A stretch of DNA of 25,481 nucleotides. It comes from CAZNLS01 sp964573895. Its GTDB lineage: Bacteria > Acidobacteriota > Aminicenantia > UBA2199. The position numbers and the translations under genes are program-made. Positions 1 to 7,823 of the stretch are shown piece by piece (position 1 is the first letter of the stretch; each line of letters begins with the position of its first letter). The notes beneath the pieces were generated by a model. The model saw only the letters and a program-made list of their open reading frames with translations. It did not search any database and was not told the origin of the DNA. The stretch spans positions 1 to 25,481 of the forward strand of contig CAZNLS010000030.1 of NCBI GenBank assembly GCA_964573895.1. Direction: 5' to 3'.

Positions 1-1415
1 ACTGAAGATTCTATCCTTGATGCTATATTTACCGTATTTCCTATGACAGTATAGTCATACCTTTTCGGAGATCCGAAATCACCGGCAATAAGTTTCCCCG
101 AGTTTATACCGATCCTGATACTCAATTTTTCCTTCAGGCCAAGTCCCTTATTCATTTCTGCGACTTTTTTCTGCATATCGAGTGCAGCCATAATTGATAA
201 TTCGGCATGATTTTTTATTTCAAAAGGGACGCCGAAAATGGCCATAATAGAGTCCCCTATATATTTATCGAGTGTTCCATTATAATTGAATATTATATCG
301 GTCATTTCCGTAAAGAAATTGTTCAGAAACACTCCTGTTTCAATTGGCTTCATATGTTCAACCCGTGATGTGAATCCCACTATGTCCATGAACAGGACTG
401 TTGCAACGCTCTCTTTGTAGCCGGTCAGTTCATCTGTTGAGCCCTCCTGAAGCTCCATAATTTTTGATACTATTGCAGGAGAGTGGTATCTTTCGAGTCT
501 TGCCCTGATCTTCTTTTCAATATTGAGTTTATTAAGGCTCTTTATACTTTCAACCGACAGACCCGTAAAATTTGCAATAATTGATAGTATTTCAAGATCT
601 CTTTTTGTAAAGAACTTTTCGGTAACTGTGGTGTCTGTATAGATAAGCCCGTAAATTGTATTTTTTGTCCAAATCGGAATAGATATTGCAGAAGTAATTC
701 CAAGCATTATGATGCTTTTTGCTCCATCAAACCTGGAATCATCCATTGCATTGGATGAAAGTATTGCAACTTTTTCCCTAATTGCTTTCATTGCGATCGT
801 CTTGGAAATGTTGATCTTTTTTTTGTTTGATTTTGCTCCCTTTACGTGTGAATACATTAAAGAGAGACGATCCTGTTCCGTATCGTATGAAAAAATAAAA
901 ATTCTCTTCGGTGCAAGTATATCAGTCACAAATTGCCCAACCTCATTGAAACTGTTTTCCAGATCCGTTGAAGCAATAAGTGATTTCCCAAGGCTTGTCA
1001 GTGAAGACATCAGCTTGATTTCTTCAATATCTGTCTCTTTTTTCTGTTTTTTCAGAAGGATTTTGTCGGATAAAGGGATCATAACTGATATTTTTTGATC
1101 ATCTACATCCGTAATATTTTTTTTCCCGTCAAGAGGAAGGAATTTGAGAATGCTTCTTCCTATTGTAATGTTGTCATCAGGTTTTAAAACTTTTTCCTCT
1201 ATTTTTTTACCATTTACATAAGTTCCGTTTGTACTGTTAAGATCTATGATTTTGTAAGATTTATCTGTTCTTATCAATTTGCAATGATTTCTTGAAATTG
1301 AATTATCCTGGAGAAAAAAATCATTTCCGGGTAATTTACCGACACTTATTTCATTCTTGTCCAGAATAAAACTCTTCTGTTCATCATTCTGAAAGAAATC
1401 TAATTTGAAATCCAT
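1..1415 (-). CDS. FHA-GAF-class III adenylate cyclase (partial, C-terminus outside window)
   Basis: Predicted cytoplasmic signalling enzyme making cAMP from ATP. The first 471 residues are in the window; the frame is open to the left edge. Residues about 10-95 form an FHA (phosphothreonine-binding) domain with the SRNHC and NSTNGTYVNG motifs. Residues about 125-275 look like a GAF domain, and from about 335 a class III cyclase catalytic domain begins. Visible catalytic residues are the metal-binding D344 (FMDIVGF) and D388 (YIGDS), adenine-contacting K384, T456 where class IIIb enzymes have Thr, N463 and R467 (NTVNIASR). All expected residues seen are intact, so an active adenylate cyclase is likely. 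The ATG at 1413-1415 lies 16 nt inside the end of gpsA, with AGGAG about 12 nt upstream, so it is co-transcribed with plsY-gpsA. No membrane segment is seen. The FHA domain suggests control by a Ser/Thr kinase (inference). Confidence 0.93.
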   Translation of the reverse strand, partial: MDFKLDFFQNDEQKSFILDKNEISVGKLPGNDFFLQDNSISRNHCKLIRTDKSYKIIDLNSTNGTYVNGKKIEEKVLKPDDNITIGRSILKFLPLDGKKNITDVDDQKISVMIPLSDKILLKKQKKETDIEEIKLMSSLTSLGKSLIASTDLENSFNEVGQFVTDILAPKRIFIFSYDTEQDRLSLMYSHVKGAKSNKKKINISKTIAMKAIREKVAILSSNAMDDSRFDGAKSIIMLGITSAISIPIWTKNTIYGLIYTDTTVTEKFFTKRDLEILSIIANFTGLSVESIKSLNKLNIEKKIRARLERYHSPAIVSKIMELQEGSTDELTGYKESVATVLFMDIVGFTSRVEHMKPIETGVFLNNFFTEMTDIIFNYNGTLDKYIGDSIMAIFGVPFEIKNHAELSIMAALDMQKKVAEMNKGLGLKEKLSIRIGINSGKLIAGDFGSPKRYDYTVIGNTVNIASRIESS

Positions 1416-2407
1416 TCGGATTTTAAACTCCTATTCATCAACTCTTTTAAAGCTGTCTCCGGCTTTTTGTTATCAAACAGGATTTCATGTATTTTTTCTG
1501 TTATAGGCATTTCAATATTTAACTTTTCAGACAATTTCTTGATTGCTTTTGTAGTTTCAACACCTTCTGCAACGGTAATATTTTTCGACTCAATCTCATT
1601 GAGAGTTTCTCCTTTTGCTATTCTTACTCCCAGTTGAAAATTTCGTGAAAGAGGTCCGAAACATGTCAGCATCAGGTCGCCGATTCCTGCCAGACCCCAA
1701 AATGTCTCTCTTTTTGCACCAAGCATTATTCCAATATTTGCAATTTCTACAATTGCCCTTGTTATTAATGTTGCTGTGGTATTATACCCGTATCCGATTC
1801 CGTTGATAATTCCGGAAGCTATGGCCATTATATTTTTCATTGATCCGCCAACTTCTATTCCTGTAATGTCAGTTGTTCTGTATATTCTTAGAACTCTGGA
1901 TGAAAACAAATCCTGGATCTCTTTTAAGAATTCTTCATTTTTTGAAGCTGCCGCAACTGCCGTAGGATGTTCTTTTGCAAGTTCTTTTGCAAATGACGGG
2001 CCGGAAAGTGTGACCCATCTGTCTATGACATCCGGGCCGATCACGTCTTCTGCAATCTGAGATATTGTTTTTAGAGAAGTTGATTCAAATCCCTTTGATA
2101 AGTTCACTATATGTTTTTTATCGGCATCGTTCTTTATTTCTTTTAGAATATTTCTTACATATTTAGAGGGAACAGCAAGGATCAGGAGATCGGCTTCCTG
2201 AACAGATTTATTAAGATCATCAGCAACAGTCAATCTTGAAGATAGTTTAACTCCCGGCAAAAAAACAGAGTTTTCACTCTGATTTTTTATGGATTTTCTT
2301 ACTTCTGTTTCTCTTGCCCAAATTTTCACAGGATTTACTGCCGAAGCTAAATAATTAGCAAATGACGTCCCCCATGAACCTCCGCCAATCATAAGGATTT
2401 TATTCAT
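1400..2407 (-). CDS. gpsA: Glycerol-3-phosphate dehydrogenase [NAD(P)+]
   Basis: Cytoplasmic enzyme reducing dihydroxyacetone phosphate to sn-glycerol-3-phosphate, the backbone for phospholipids. The 335 residues are the usual length. The N-terminal Rossmann motif GGGSWGTSF is at residues 8-16. Family-typical segments follow: NLSKGFE with K105, SGPSFAKE at 135-142, and GGSMKNIMAIASGI near 187-200, where K191 is the expected catalytic lysine. The ATG at 2407 follows a strong GGAGGAG Shine-Dalgarno sequence. The gene overlaps the end of plsY by 8 nt and the start of the cyclase gene by 16 nt. Its product is the substrate of the PlsY acyltransferase encoded just upstream, so the pair forms a phospholipid-initiation unit. 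Nothing is broken. Confidence 0.97.
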   Translation of the reverse strand: MNKILMIGGGSWGTSFANYLASAVNPVKIWARETEVRKSIKNQSENSVFLPGVKLSSRLTVADDLNKSVQEADLLILAVPSKYVRNILKEIKNDADKKHIVNLSKGFESTSLKTISQIAEDVIGPDVIDRWVTLSGPSFAKELAKEHPTAVAAASKNEEFLKEIQDLFSSRVLRIYRTTDITGIEVGGSMKNIMAIASGIINGIGYGYNTTATLITRAIVEIANIGIMLGAKRETFWGLAGIGDLMLTCFGPLSRNFQLGVRIAKGETLNEIESKNITVAEGVETTKAIKKLSEKLNIEMPITEKIHEILFDNKKPETALKELMNRSLKSEWISN

Positions 2408-3014
2408 CTCTCCTCCGGAATATTTTATCTTCGGTTCCTTCGAGCAGCCGTTTAATATTAGTTCGGTGTTTTATAAATATCATTGATAAAATTACAAGTA
2501 AAGTTATTGAAGAGTAGACATTTGTACTAAACATTAACATAAAATATGCTGCTGTCACTGATACAAGAGAGCTTAGGGAGACATAACCAGTAATAAAAAA
2601 AAGGATGAAAAATATTGAAATAAAAATAAGAAATGCCGGTAATCCTTCACTTCTAAAAGAGAAAGCGGCAAGAAACCCTGTAAATGTTGCTACTCCTTTT
2701 CCACCATTAAACTTCACAAACGGTGAATAAAGGTGCCCTGTAATTGCAGCAGCGCCGCCAAGAATAATCATAAAAACGGAGTTAAAGTGAATAATTGCAT
2801 AGAAGACCGGAAGAGCTCCTTTAATAATATCAAAAGCGAGGGTTAATATTGCAGCATTTTTTCCACAAACCCGAAAAACATTCGTTGCCCCTATATTACC
2901 GCTTCCGGTTTCCCTGATATCCTTTTTTTCCTTTAATATGCAGATCAGATAACCGGTAGGGACAGATCCGAGAAGAAATGAAATGATTAGAAATGATAGT
3001 TCATGATTTCCCAA
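2400..3014 (-). CDS. plsY: Acyl-phosphate:glycerol-3-phosphate acyltransferase PlsY
   Basis: Inner-membrane enzyme that moves an acyl group from acyl-phosphate to glycerol-3-phosphate, giving lysophosphatidic acid. The 204-residue, strongly hydrophobic protein has several predicted membrane segments and the three PlsY motifs: SGNIGATNVFR (38-48), KGALPV (65-70) and the glycine-rich GGKGVAT stretch (104-110). The start is TTG at 3012-3014. It is supported by a strong GGGGAGGAG Shine-Dalgarno sequence 5 nt upstream and by a near-consensus promoter ending about 11 nt before that codon; no in-frame ATG fits. It heads the plsY-gpsA-cyclase operon. The acyl-phosphate maker PlsX is not in this window. 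Confidence 0.96.
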   Translation of the reverse strand: MGNHELSFLIISFLLGSVPTGYLICILKEKKDIRETGSGNIGATNVFRVCGKNAAILTLAFDIIKGALPVFYAIIHFNSVFMIILGGAAAITGHLYSPFVKFNGGKGVATFTGFLAAFSFRSEGLPAFLIFISIFFILFFITGYVSLSSLVSVTAAYFMLMFSTNVYSSITLLVILSMIFIKHRTNIKRLLEGTEDKIFRRRDE

Positions 3015-3031
3015 ATCCGCTCCTCCCCTGC

Positions 3032-3060
3032 ATTATATTTCAACAAAGATTGTTTGTAAA
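3032..3060 (-). promoter_or_regulatory. Sigma-70 promoter of plsY-gpsA-cyclase operon
   Basis: Read on the minus strand, TTTACA (3055-3060) and a perfect TATAAT (3032-3037) are separated by 17 bp. The predicted start site is near 3025, giving a short leader that holds just the plsY Shine-Dalgarno sequence. Confidence 0.75.
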
Positions 3061-3135
3061 GTTCAGTATGAACAACCCGGATATAAAATTGTTAAAATTC
3101 TTGTATTTTTTTTGTCATTTTGTTAAATATTAATT

Positions 3136-3723
3136 ATGGAAAATTCAGAAGAAAAAAAGATCTCTGAAGTGAAGGGAGCAATCCTTGCATCTATACCCAA
3201 ATTTATCAAATCAAAATTCGGGGAAAACGGGTTCAGTGTTTTTCTGAATAGAATCTCCCTGGATGCCAAAAGCATCTTCCAATTTCCGATTGGTGAAAAT
3301 GAGTGGTATCCGGCAAAAATTTCGCTGATTGAGCCTATGGCTAATATTGCTCAACTCTTTTATGACTGGGATCTTAAAAAAGCTGCCTGGGAATTGGGGA
3401 GATTCGGTGCCGATTTCAGTATTAAGACTTTTAAAAAACTGGCTTTTAAATTTGGGTCTACTGTCTTTTTTCTAAGAAAAGCTGCAGAGTTCATGGATGA
3501 TTATTATCGCCCGGCAATTATTATTGCAAAAAAAATTGAAAATGGTGAAGCTGTTTTTCATATTACCGAATTCCCTCAGATTGAATCAACTATAGAATTC
3601 AGGATAGCCGGCTGGATAGAGAGAGTCCTGGAAATTGCAAACAATAAAAATATAAAAGTAGTGATAACCAGCTCACTTTCAAAATTAGATCCCTATACTG
3701 AAATTGTGATCAATTGGGAATAG
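3136..3723 (+). CDS. V4R/DUF2378-like putative ligand-binding protein
   Basis: A 195-residue, probably cytoplasmic protein with no signal peptide or membrane segment. The overall pattern is KGAIL near residue 14, a WYPAKISL motif near 57, an AWELGRFGAD helix near 83, and a C-terminal GWIERVLEIANN segment followed by a strand ending in INWE. From memory this matches small proteins of the V4R / DUF2378 (TIGR02265-like) fold, common in Myxococcota, which are thought to bind small hydrophobic ligands. The histidine and YxSxR motif of true H-NOX haem proteins is not apparent. The conserved cysteines seen in some V4R proteins are also absent. No Shine-Dalgarno sequence precedes the ATG, and a weak promoter-like element lies directly upstream. 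The gene stands alone on its strand, and its stop codon directly abuts the stop of the convergent peptidase gene. Family placement is moderate; the function is unknown. Confidence 0.6.
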   Translation: MENSEEKKISEVKGAILASIPKFIKSKFGENGFSVFLNRISLDAKSIFQFPIGENEWYPAKISLIEPMANIAQLFYDWDLKKAAWELGRFGADFSIKTFKKLAFKFGSTVFFLRKAAEFMDDYYRPAIIIAKKIENGEAVFHITEFPQIESTIEFRIAGWIERVLEIANNKNIKVVITSSLSKLDPYTEIVINWE

Positions 3724-6540
3724 TCATTTCTGATTTCGATATGGTATGCCCCTGGATATCCACTCCGGTTCAGGAGTTCCTTTGAGATAATAATCAAGGT
3801 ACTCTTTGAATTTTATTGAATAATCCAGCTTATTCGGATATTTTTGAAGGTGATGAGGTTCTCCCCTGTATTGAAGAAAGATACACGTTTTTCCAAGTCT
3901 TCGCATGGCAAGATAGAGTTCAATTCCCTGGTACCATGGGACGGCTCCATCATTGTCTCCGAACTGGATCAGGAGAGGAGTGTTTATTCTATTTGCAAAA
4001 AATACCGGTGAATTCTCTATATACGGAGTGATATTCTGCCATAGAGAGACTCCTAATCGACTCTGGGATCTTTCATATTGGAACTGCCTTGCAAGACCTG
4101 TTTTCCACCTTATTCCGCTATAAGCACTTGTCATATTTGAAACGGGAGCGCCTGCAATTGCACATTTGAATATATTAGTCTGTGTTATCATAAATGCAGT
4201 CTGATAACCGCTCCAGGAGTGGCCGTGAAGTGCTATCGCTTTAGGATCTGCAATTCCCATTTCTATCAACTTCTGAACTCCGGGAACGAGACATTTTGTT
4301 GCGGAGAATCCAGGCCTGCCGATCTCAAATCTTATATCCGGCAAAAAAACAGCATAACCGTTTGAGGCATAAAAGGGGAAATTGGGACGGTGATTGATCT
4401 TCATCTGATTAAAAAGAAACATTCTCTGTGAAAAAAATCTGTAGTAATATACGAGGACCGGAAGTCTTCTTTTACCTTTGTAATCTTCAGGTGTAATTAT
4501 GACACCATCAAGTGGAATTCCGTCAATACTATTCCATCTGATTAGGTTTGCTTTACCCCATCTGAATTCCTTTATTTGCGGATTTAAATTTGTCAGTTTT
4601 CTCATTGCAGACAGGTTGAGATTCGTGACTATTATGTCGGGAAATTCACCAAGATCCTCTCTTGTTATGAATAGTGTGTCTGACTTTTTTGCTTTGCCGA
4701 TAAATTTAAATGTTTTTTTCTTCTCTTTCGACAGGTCAGTGATGAATGAACTGCCGGGTTTGAGTGAGGCTATCCCGGTATCCTTTTCAGTATCGGAATA
4801 TGCCGTAAGAAGAATTTTTTTTGCTGTATCTATAATGAAACTTTCCGGATCCATCCTGATTATTCTATAGACAATTTTTCTTTTCCTTCCGTTTCCACCG
4901 GTAATATTTTCAGGACTTTTTCCAAATGTAAATTTCCAGATATCATATTTATCGTACAAAAGTACACCTTTATCATTTTTCAGCCATCCTGCAACACCAT
5001 AACCGGGTGCCGGCTGAGGGTAATCATTGTCTTCATTGCTGAATGATATAGAAAGATCTCCGGTAAGATTAGTACACTTTTTTGAAGTATTATCAAAAAT
5101 GTGCCAGTTATTGTGGTCATAATATAAGATATACTTTCCCTTCGGTGATATCCGGGGGTAAAGATTTCTTATTTTTTTTGCGATCATAAATTTATTCCCG
5201 TTTGTAAGGTTTACTGAAAAAAGATCGCGGTATCTTCCATCCCAGGTCATTTCCTTCATATATGGCTTTGATGCTGATCCGGCTGCATAACGGGAATTTT
5301 TATTAAATACCAGAATTTCCATTCCGGGATCGGAAATTTTGATCAATTTTTTTCTATTCAAATTAAATACCCAGAGATAATCTCTTTTTTTGTTTCTGTT
5401 CCACATTTTTTTTTGATTAGGATTTATCATCGGATCATTCCAGTGCCAGATATCCACCTCTCTTCTCCTGAGAATCTCATTTATTTTTAAATATTTTTTA
5501 GAAGATATCTTTTTTTCACTTTTCTTTGGGGGGTTGTAAAATTTGGCTTCTTCTAAAGGTTTGAACCCTATAAAAAGCTGGTAACTGTTTTTTGACCAGA
5601 TCAGCCTTGGTTTTTTTGGAATAATCCAATCATTAGGGATCATTTTATCTGATATCACGGAGACAATCTTTCCGGAGTTGCCTGATACTATTAATATTTC
5701 ACCTGAATTCTTTTTGGAAGGAGACTCTTCCAGTGGATAGAGTGATATTGCAAGAAGATGTTTTTTTTTGCTCCATGCAAATTTGGAAAAGTATTTTTTA
5801 CCTGTTTTTTTTACTAATTTAAGAACAACACCCGTTTTTTTTGGTTCCAAAATATTTAGTGAGTATATAGTGCCGTTTTTGTTGGATATGGAGAATGCAG
5901 CATTTCCTTCATCAGGATCAACAGAAAAATCATCTGCAAAATCATACCTGTTCCTTTGCATTGTCTTCAAATCTATTACCAGAAGGTCGGTCTCAGGAGC
6001 TTTTTTCTTTATAGCTTTATTATCCTTTTTTTTCTCTTTCTTTTCAGATTTTTTATCTCTTTTTTCTCTGAATTTGAGTAAAAGCAAATATCTTGAGTCG
6101 GAAGTAAAACTAAATTTTTTAATTTTCTGAAAAATGGTCTTTACTCCGCTCGTATTGTTTATCAGTACACACCCCGGCTTCAACTCTTTTTTCTTATTTT
6201 TGTATTTTTCATCAATTCCGGGTCTCAGTTTCATTGCAGTCCAGTTCCCGTTTTTTGAAAGAAAAGGGGATCCCCCCTTTTTTACTATTATAAATTTCCC
6301 CGTTGCAGTATTGTAAATGTGAACTTCTCCTTCACCTCTGTCAGGATTTGCTTCGAGTACAAGCCGGCTGCCGTCTTCGGAAAAAGATATTTTTCCGGCT
6401 TCTTTGAATTTCATTATATCTGAAAAGGTGAGTATCTTTTTTGCAGCATTTGCCTGAGATAATGCCGAAACAGTTATAAATAAGTATATAAAAAAAATAA
6501 AATATCTTGAAACACTTTTAAAATGAATGCTTTTTTTCAT
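3724..6540 (-). CDS. S9-family (prolyl oligopeptidase-like) secreted serine peptidase
   Basis: A 938-residue exported peptidase, likely degrading peptides in the periplasm or outside. Residues 1-33 form a signal peptide ending near NAA. A long N-terminal region, roughly 35-640, carries repeats typical of a TolB/DPP-IV beta-propeller. The C-terminal alpha/beta-hydrolase domain, about 660-930, has the nucleophile S775 in GHSWSG, an acid residue at D864 in GDNDGAVP and a histidine near H896 in RGEPHH, so the triad appears complete. The propeller carries a lysine-rich low-complexity insert at 157-180 and a smaller one near 338-350. Such inserts occur in related S9 peptidases of Acidobacteriota and Bacteroidota (from memory). 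Start: ATG with AAGGAG five bases upstream, preceded by a near-consensus promoter. The exact substrate cannot be told. Confidence 0.92.
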   Translation of the reverse strand: MKKSIHFKSVSRYFIFFIYLFITVSALSQANAAKKILTFSDIMKFKEAGKISFSEDGSRLVLEANPDRGEGEVHIYNTATGKFIIVKKGGSPFLSKNGNWTAMKLRPGIDEKYKNKKKELKPGCVLINNTSGVKTIFQKIKKFSFTSDSRYLLLLKFREKRDKKSEKKEKKKDNKAIKKKAPETDLLVIDLKTMQRNRYDFADDFSVDPDEGNAAFSISNKNGTIYSLNILEPKKTGVVLKLVKKTGKKYFSKFAWSKKKHLLAISLYPLEESPSKKNSGEILIVSGNSGKIVSVISDKMIPNDWIIPKKPRLIWSKNSYQLFIGFKPLEEAKFYNPPKKSEKKISSKKYLKINEILRRREVDIWHWNDPMINPNQKKMWNRNKKRDYLWVFNLNRKKLIKISDPGMEILVFNKNSRYAAGSASKPYMKEMTWDGRYRDLFSVNLTNGNKFMIAKKIRNLYPRISPKGKYILYYDHNNWHIFDNTSKKCTNLTGDLSISFSNEDNDYPQPAPGYGVAGWLKNDKGVLLYDKYDIWKFTFGKSPENITGGNGRKRKIVYRIIRMDPESFIIDTAKKILLTAYSDTEKDTGIASLKPGSSFITDLSKEKKKTFKFIGKAKKSDTLFITREDLGEFPDIIVTNLNLSAMRKLTNLNPQIKEFRWGKANLIRWNSIDGIPLDGVIITPEDYKGKRRLPVLVYYYRFFSQRMFLFNQMKINHRPNFPFYASNGYAVFLPDIRFEIGRPGFSATKCLVPGVQKLIEMGIADPKAIALHGHSWSGYQTAFMITQTNIFKCAIAGAPVSNMTSAYSGIRWKTGLARQFQYERSQSRLGVSLWQNITPYIENSPVFFANRINTPLLIQFGDNDGAVPWYQGIELYLAMRRLGKTCIFLQYRGEPHHLQKYPNKLDYSIKFKEYLDYYLKGTPEPEWISRGIPYRNQK

Positions 6541-6573
6541 GTTAACTCCTTTGTAAACAATTTTGAATAGAAT

Positions 6574-6602
6574 AATTTAGTTTTTTCCAGTTGAAATGTC
6601 AA
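6574..6602 (-). promoter_or_regulatory. Sigma-70 promoter of the S9 peptidase gene
   Basis: On the minus strand a perfect TTGACA (6597-6602) is followed after 17 bp by TAAATT (6574-6579). The start site is predicted near 6567, giving a leader of about 27 nt that includes the AAGGAG ribosome binding site. The peptidase is thus transcribed separately from truA. Confidence 0.75.
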
Positions 6603-6646
6603 TGTATTTAAGAAAGGTATTTTTGTAAATCAGTGAACTGGCTTTG

Positions 6647-7384
6647 TTAATATTGTACTTTTGTGAGAGTTAATCCTTTTGCGGGAGCAGTCTGGCCGGC
6701 TGCTCTTCTGTCTTTAGCCTGAAAAATAGTATCAATATCACTGACTTCCAGTTTCCCTCTTCCTATATCGATAATTGTTCCTACAATATTTCTGACCATA
6801 TATCTTAAAAAGCTTTTTCCCTCAATGATTATGATGATTTCATCACCTCTTATCTTCAATACAGCTTTTTTTATCTCACGGATTCTCTTCTTTTTAGGCT
6901 CATCGGATGTGAAGGATGAGAAGTTTTTCTCGCCTTTAAAATATTTAATTGATTTTTTCATTGATCTTTTGTCAAGAGGATAGGGGAGATGAGTATAAAA
7001 CCTGTACATGAACGGAGAAAGAACCTGTCCTGTATAGATCCTGTATGTATATGTTTTCATCTTTGCATTGAATCTGGCATTGAAAGATGGATCAACAATC
7101 TCACAGGAAGTGATCCTGATACTCTCAGGCAGCAGAGAATTCATTGCACGTTGAAGGGATTTCTCCTCAATATTCATTTTGAGAAAAAAATTTGCAGTCA
7201 GACCCTCCGAATGTACACCGGCATCTGTTCTGCTGCTCCCTGTCACTATCACCCTCTTTTTTGCAATAATTGATAGTATTTTAATCATTTCACCCTGGAC
7301 TGTGATGAATTTTTCTCCCTGACTTTGCCATCCGAAATAGTCGGTTCCGTCGAATTGAACGATTACTTTATAATTGTTTCTCAA
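6647..7384 (-). CDS. truA: tRNA pseudouridine(38-40) synthase TruA
   Basis: Isomerises uridines 38-40 in the tRNA anticodon arm to pseudouridine. The 245 residues are the normal length. The N-terminal QFDGTDYFGWQ motif and the catalytic aspartate D54 in SSRTDAGVH are clear, as is the family segment RYMVRNIVGTI near 194-204. The start appears to be TTG (7382-7384); no ATG lies between it and the upstream in-frame stop, and no clear Shine-Dalgarno sequence is present. It lies 172 bp downstream of rpmB on the same strand with no obvious promoter of its own, so read-through from rpmB is possible. Confidence 0.95.
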   Translation of the reverse strand: MRNNYKVIVQFDGTDYFGWQSQGEKFITVQGEMIKILSIIAKKRVIVTGSSRTDAGVHSEGLTANFFLKMNIEEKSLQRAMNSLLPESIRITSCEIVDPSFNARFNAKMKTYTYRIYTGQVLSPFMYRFYTHLPYPLDKRSMKKSIKYFKGEKNFSSFTSDEPKKKRIREIKKAVLKIRGDEIIIIIEGKSFLRYMVRNIVGTIIDIGRGKLEVSDIDTIFQAKDRRAAGQTAPAKGLTLTKVQY

Positions 7385-7395
7385 TTTTTTACTAT

Positions 7396-7547
7396 TTAAT
7401 TTAAATCAAAATTGTTTTTGATCTCTGAAATGATCTTTTCAGGAGAATCAAAATGTTCAACACAACGAGAGATTTTTTATCCGGACTATTTCCCCCTATT
7501 ATTCCGACTCTTATTTTAGATGATAATCCGGGTTCTTGATCCCGCAT
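7396..7547 (-). pseudogene. Possible frameshifted micro-ORF between rpmB and truA
   Basis: On the minus strand, an ATG-initiated reading from 7547 gives a short peptide containing RVGIIGGNSPDKK. A different frame ending at the TAA at 7396-7398 gives CVEHFDSPEKIISEIKNNFD, which looks like a natural protein C-terminus. A -1 shift at the run of six A (T6 on the plus strand, 7473-7478) would join the two into one protein of about 50 residues. I do not recognise a family. It could be a gene remnant, a sequencing indel, a programmed shift or chance. On the opposite strand a 28-codon ORF (7453-7539) with AGGAG seven bases upstream covers the same stretch and is an equally unproven alternative. Confidence 0.22.
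7529..7544. repeat. Short hairpin in rpmB-truA gap
   Basis: CGGG (7529-7532) can pair with CCCG (7541-7544) around an 8-base loop. It has no adjoining U-run in either direction, so it is not a convincing terminator. A second short inverted repeat (CTGAAA 7425-7430 / TTTCAG 7437-7442) lies in the same gap. Confidence 0.3.
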
Positions 7548-7556
7548 AAAAAAAGA

Positions 7557-7748
7557 TCAGGTAGATTTTGGTATCTTTCCCGAGCGGATGCATTCCGTAC
7601 AGACTCTTAAAGTTTTTTTCTCACCTTTCTCAGTAATTTTCACTTTCTGCAGATTTGGCAGCCATCTTCTTTTAGTAAGTTTGTGTGAATGGCTTACATT
7701 ATGTCCGGTTATCGGTTTCTTTCCGCATACTTCACATACTTTTGCCAC
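7557..7748 (-). CDS. rpmB: 50S ribosomal protein L28 (zinc-ribbon form)
   Basis: A 63-residue ribosomal protein of the large subunit, normal length for the short bacterial form. It begins with AKVCEVCGKKP and contains the typical GHNVSHSHKLTKRRW stretch. Two cysteine pairs, C5/C8 and C50/C53, make this the zinc-binding version of L28. The start is GTG at 7746-7748, with GGAGG eight bases upstream and a clear promoter. It is probably monocistronic or loosely joined to truA. Confidence 0.97.
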   Translation of the reverse strand: MAKVCEVCGKKPITGHNVSHSHKLTKRRWLPNLQKVKITEKGEKKTLRVCTECIRSGKIPKST

Positions 7749-7779
7749 TTTGAATTCCTCCTTTTTGAGAGTATGTCAG

Positions 7780-7808
7780 ATTTTACTAAATTTTCTACTT
7801 AAAATCAA
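7780..7808 (-). promoter_or_regulatory. Sigma-70 promoter of rpmB
   Basis: On the minus strand TTGATT (7803-7808) and TAAAAT (7780-7785) are spaced by 17 bp. The predicted start site is near 7773, about 25 nt ahead of the GTG start and just before the AAAAAGGAGG ribosome binding site. Confidence 0.7.
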
Positions 7809-7823
7809 TTACTCCTGATAAAA

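Noticed and set aside
709..1098. 129-residue plus-strand ORF
   Set aside because: It lies antisense inside the cyclase gene, whose minus-strand frame shows continuous FHA, GAF and cyclase motifs.
7529..7544. T-arm-like hairpin suggesting a tRNA
   Set aside because: The flanking sequence does not fold into an acceptor, D or anticodon arm.
7811..7823. CTGAT/ATCAG hairpin downstream of the barrel gene as a terminator
   Set aside because: The stem is five base pairs and no U-run follows on the minus strand.
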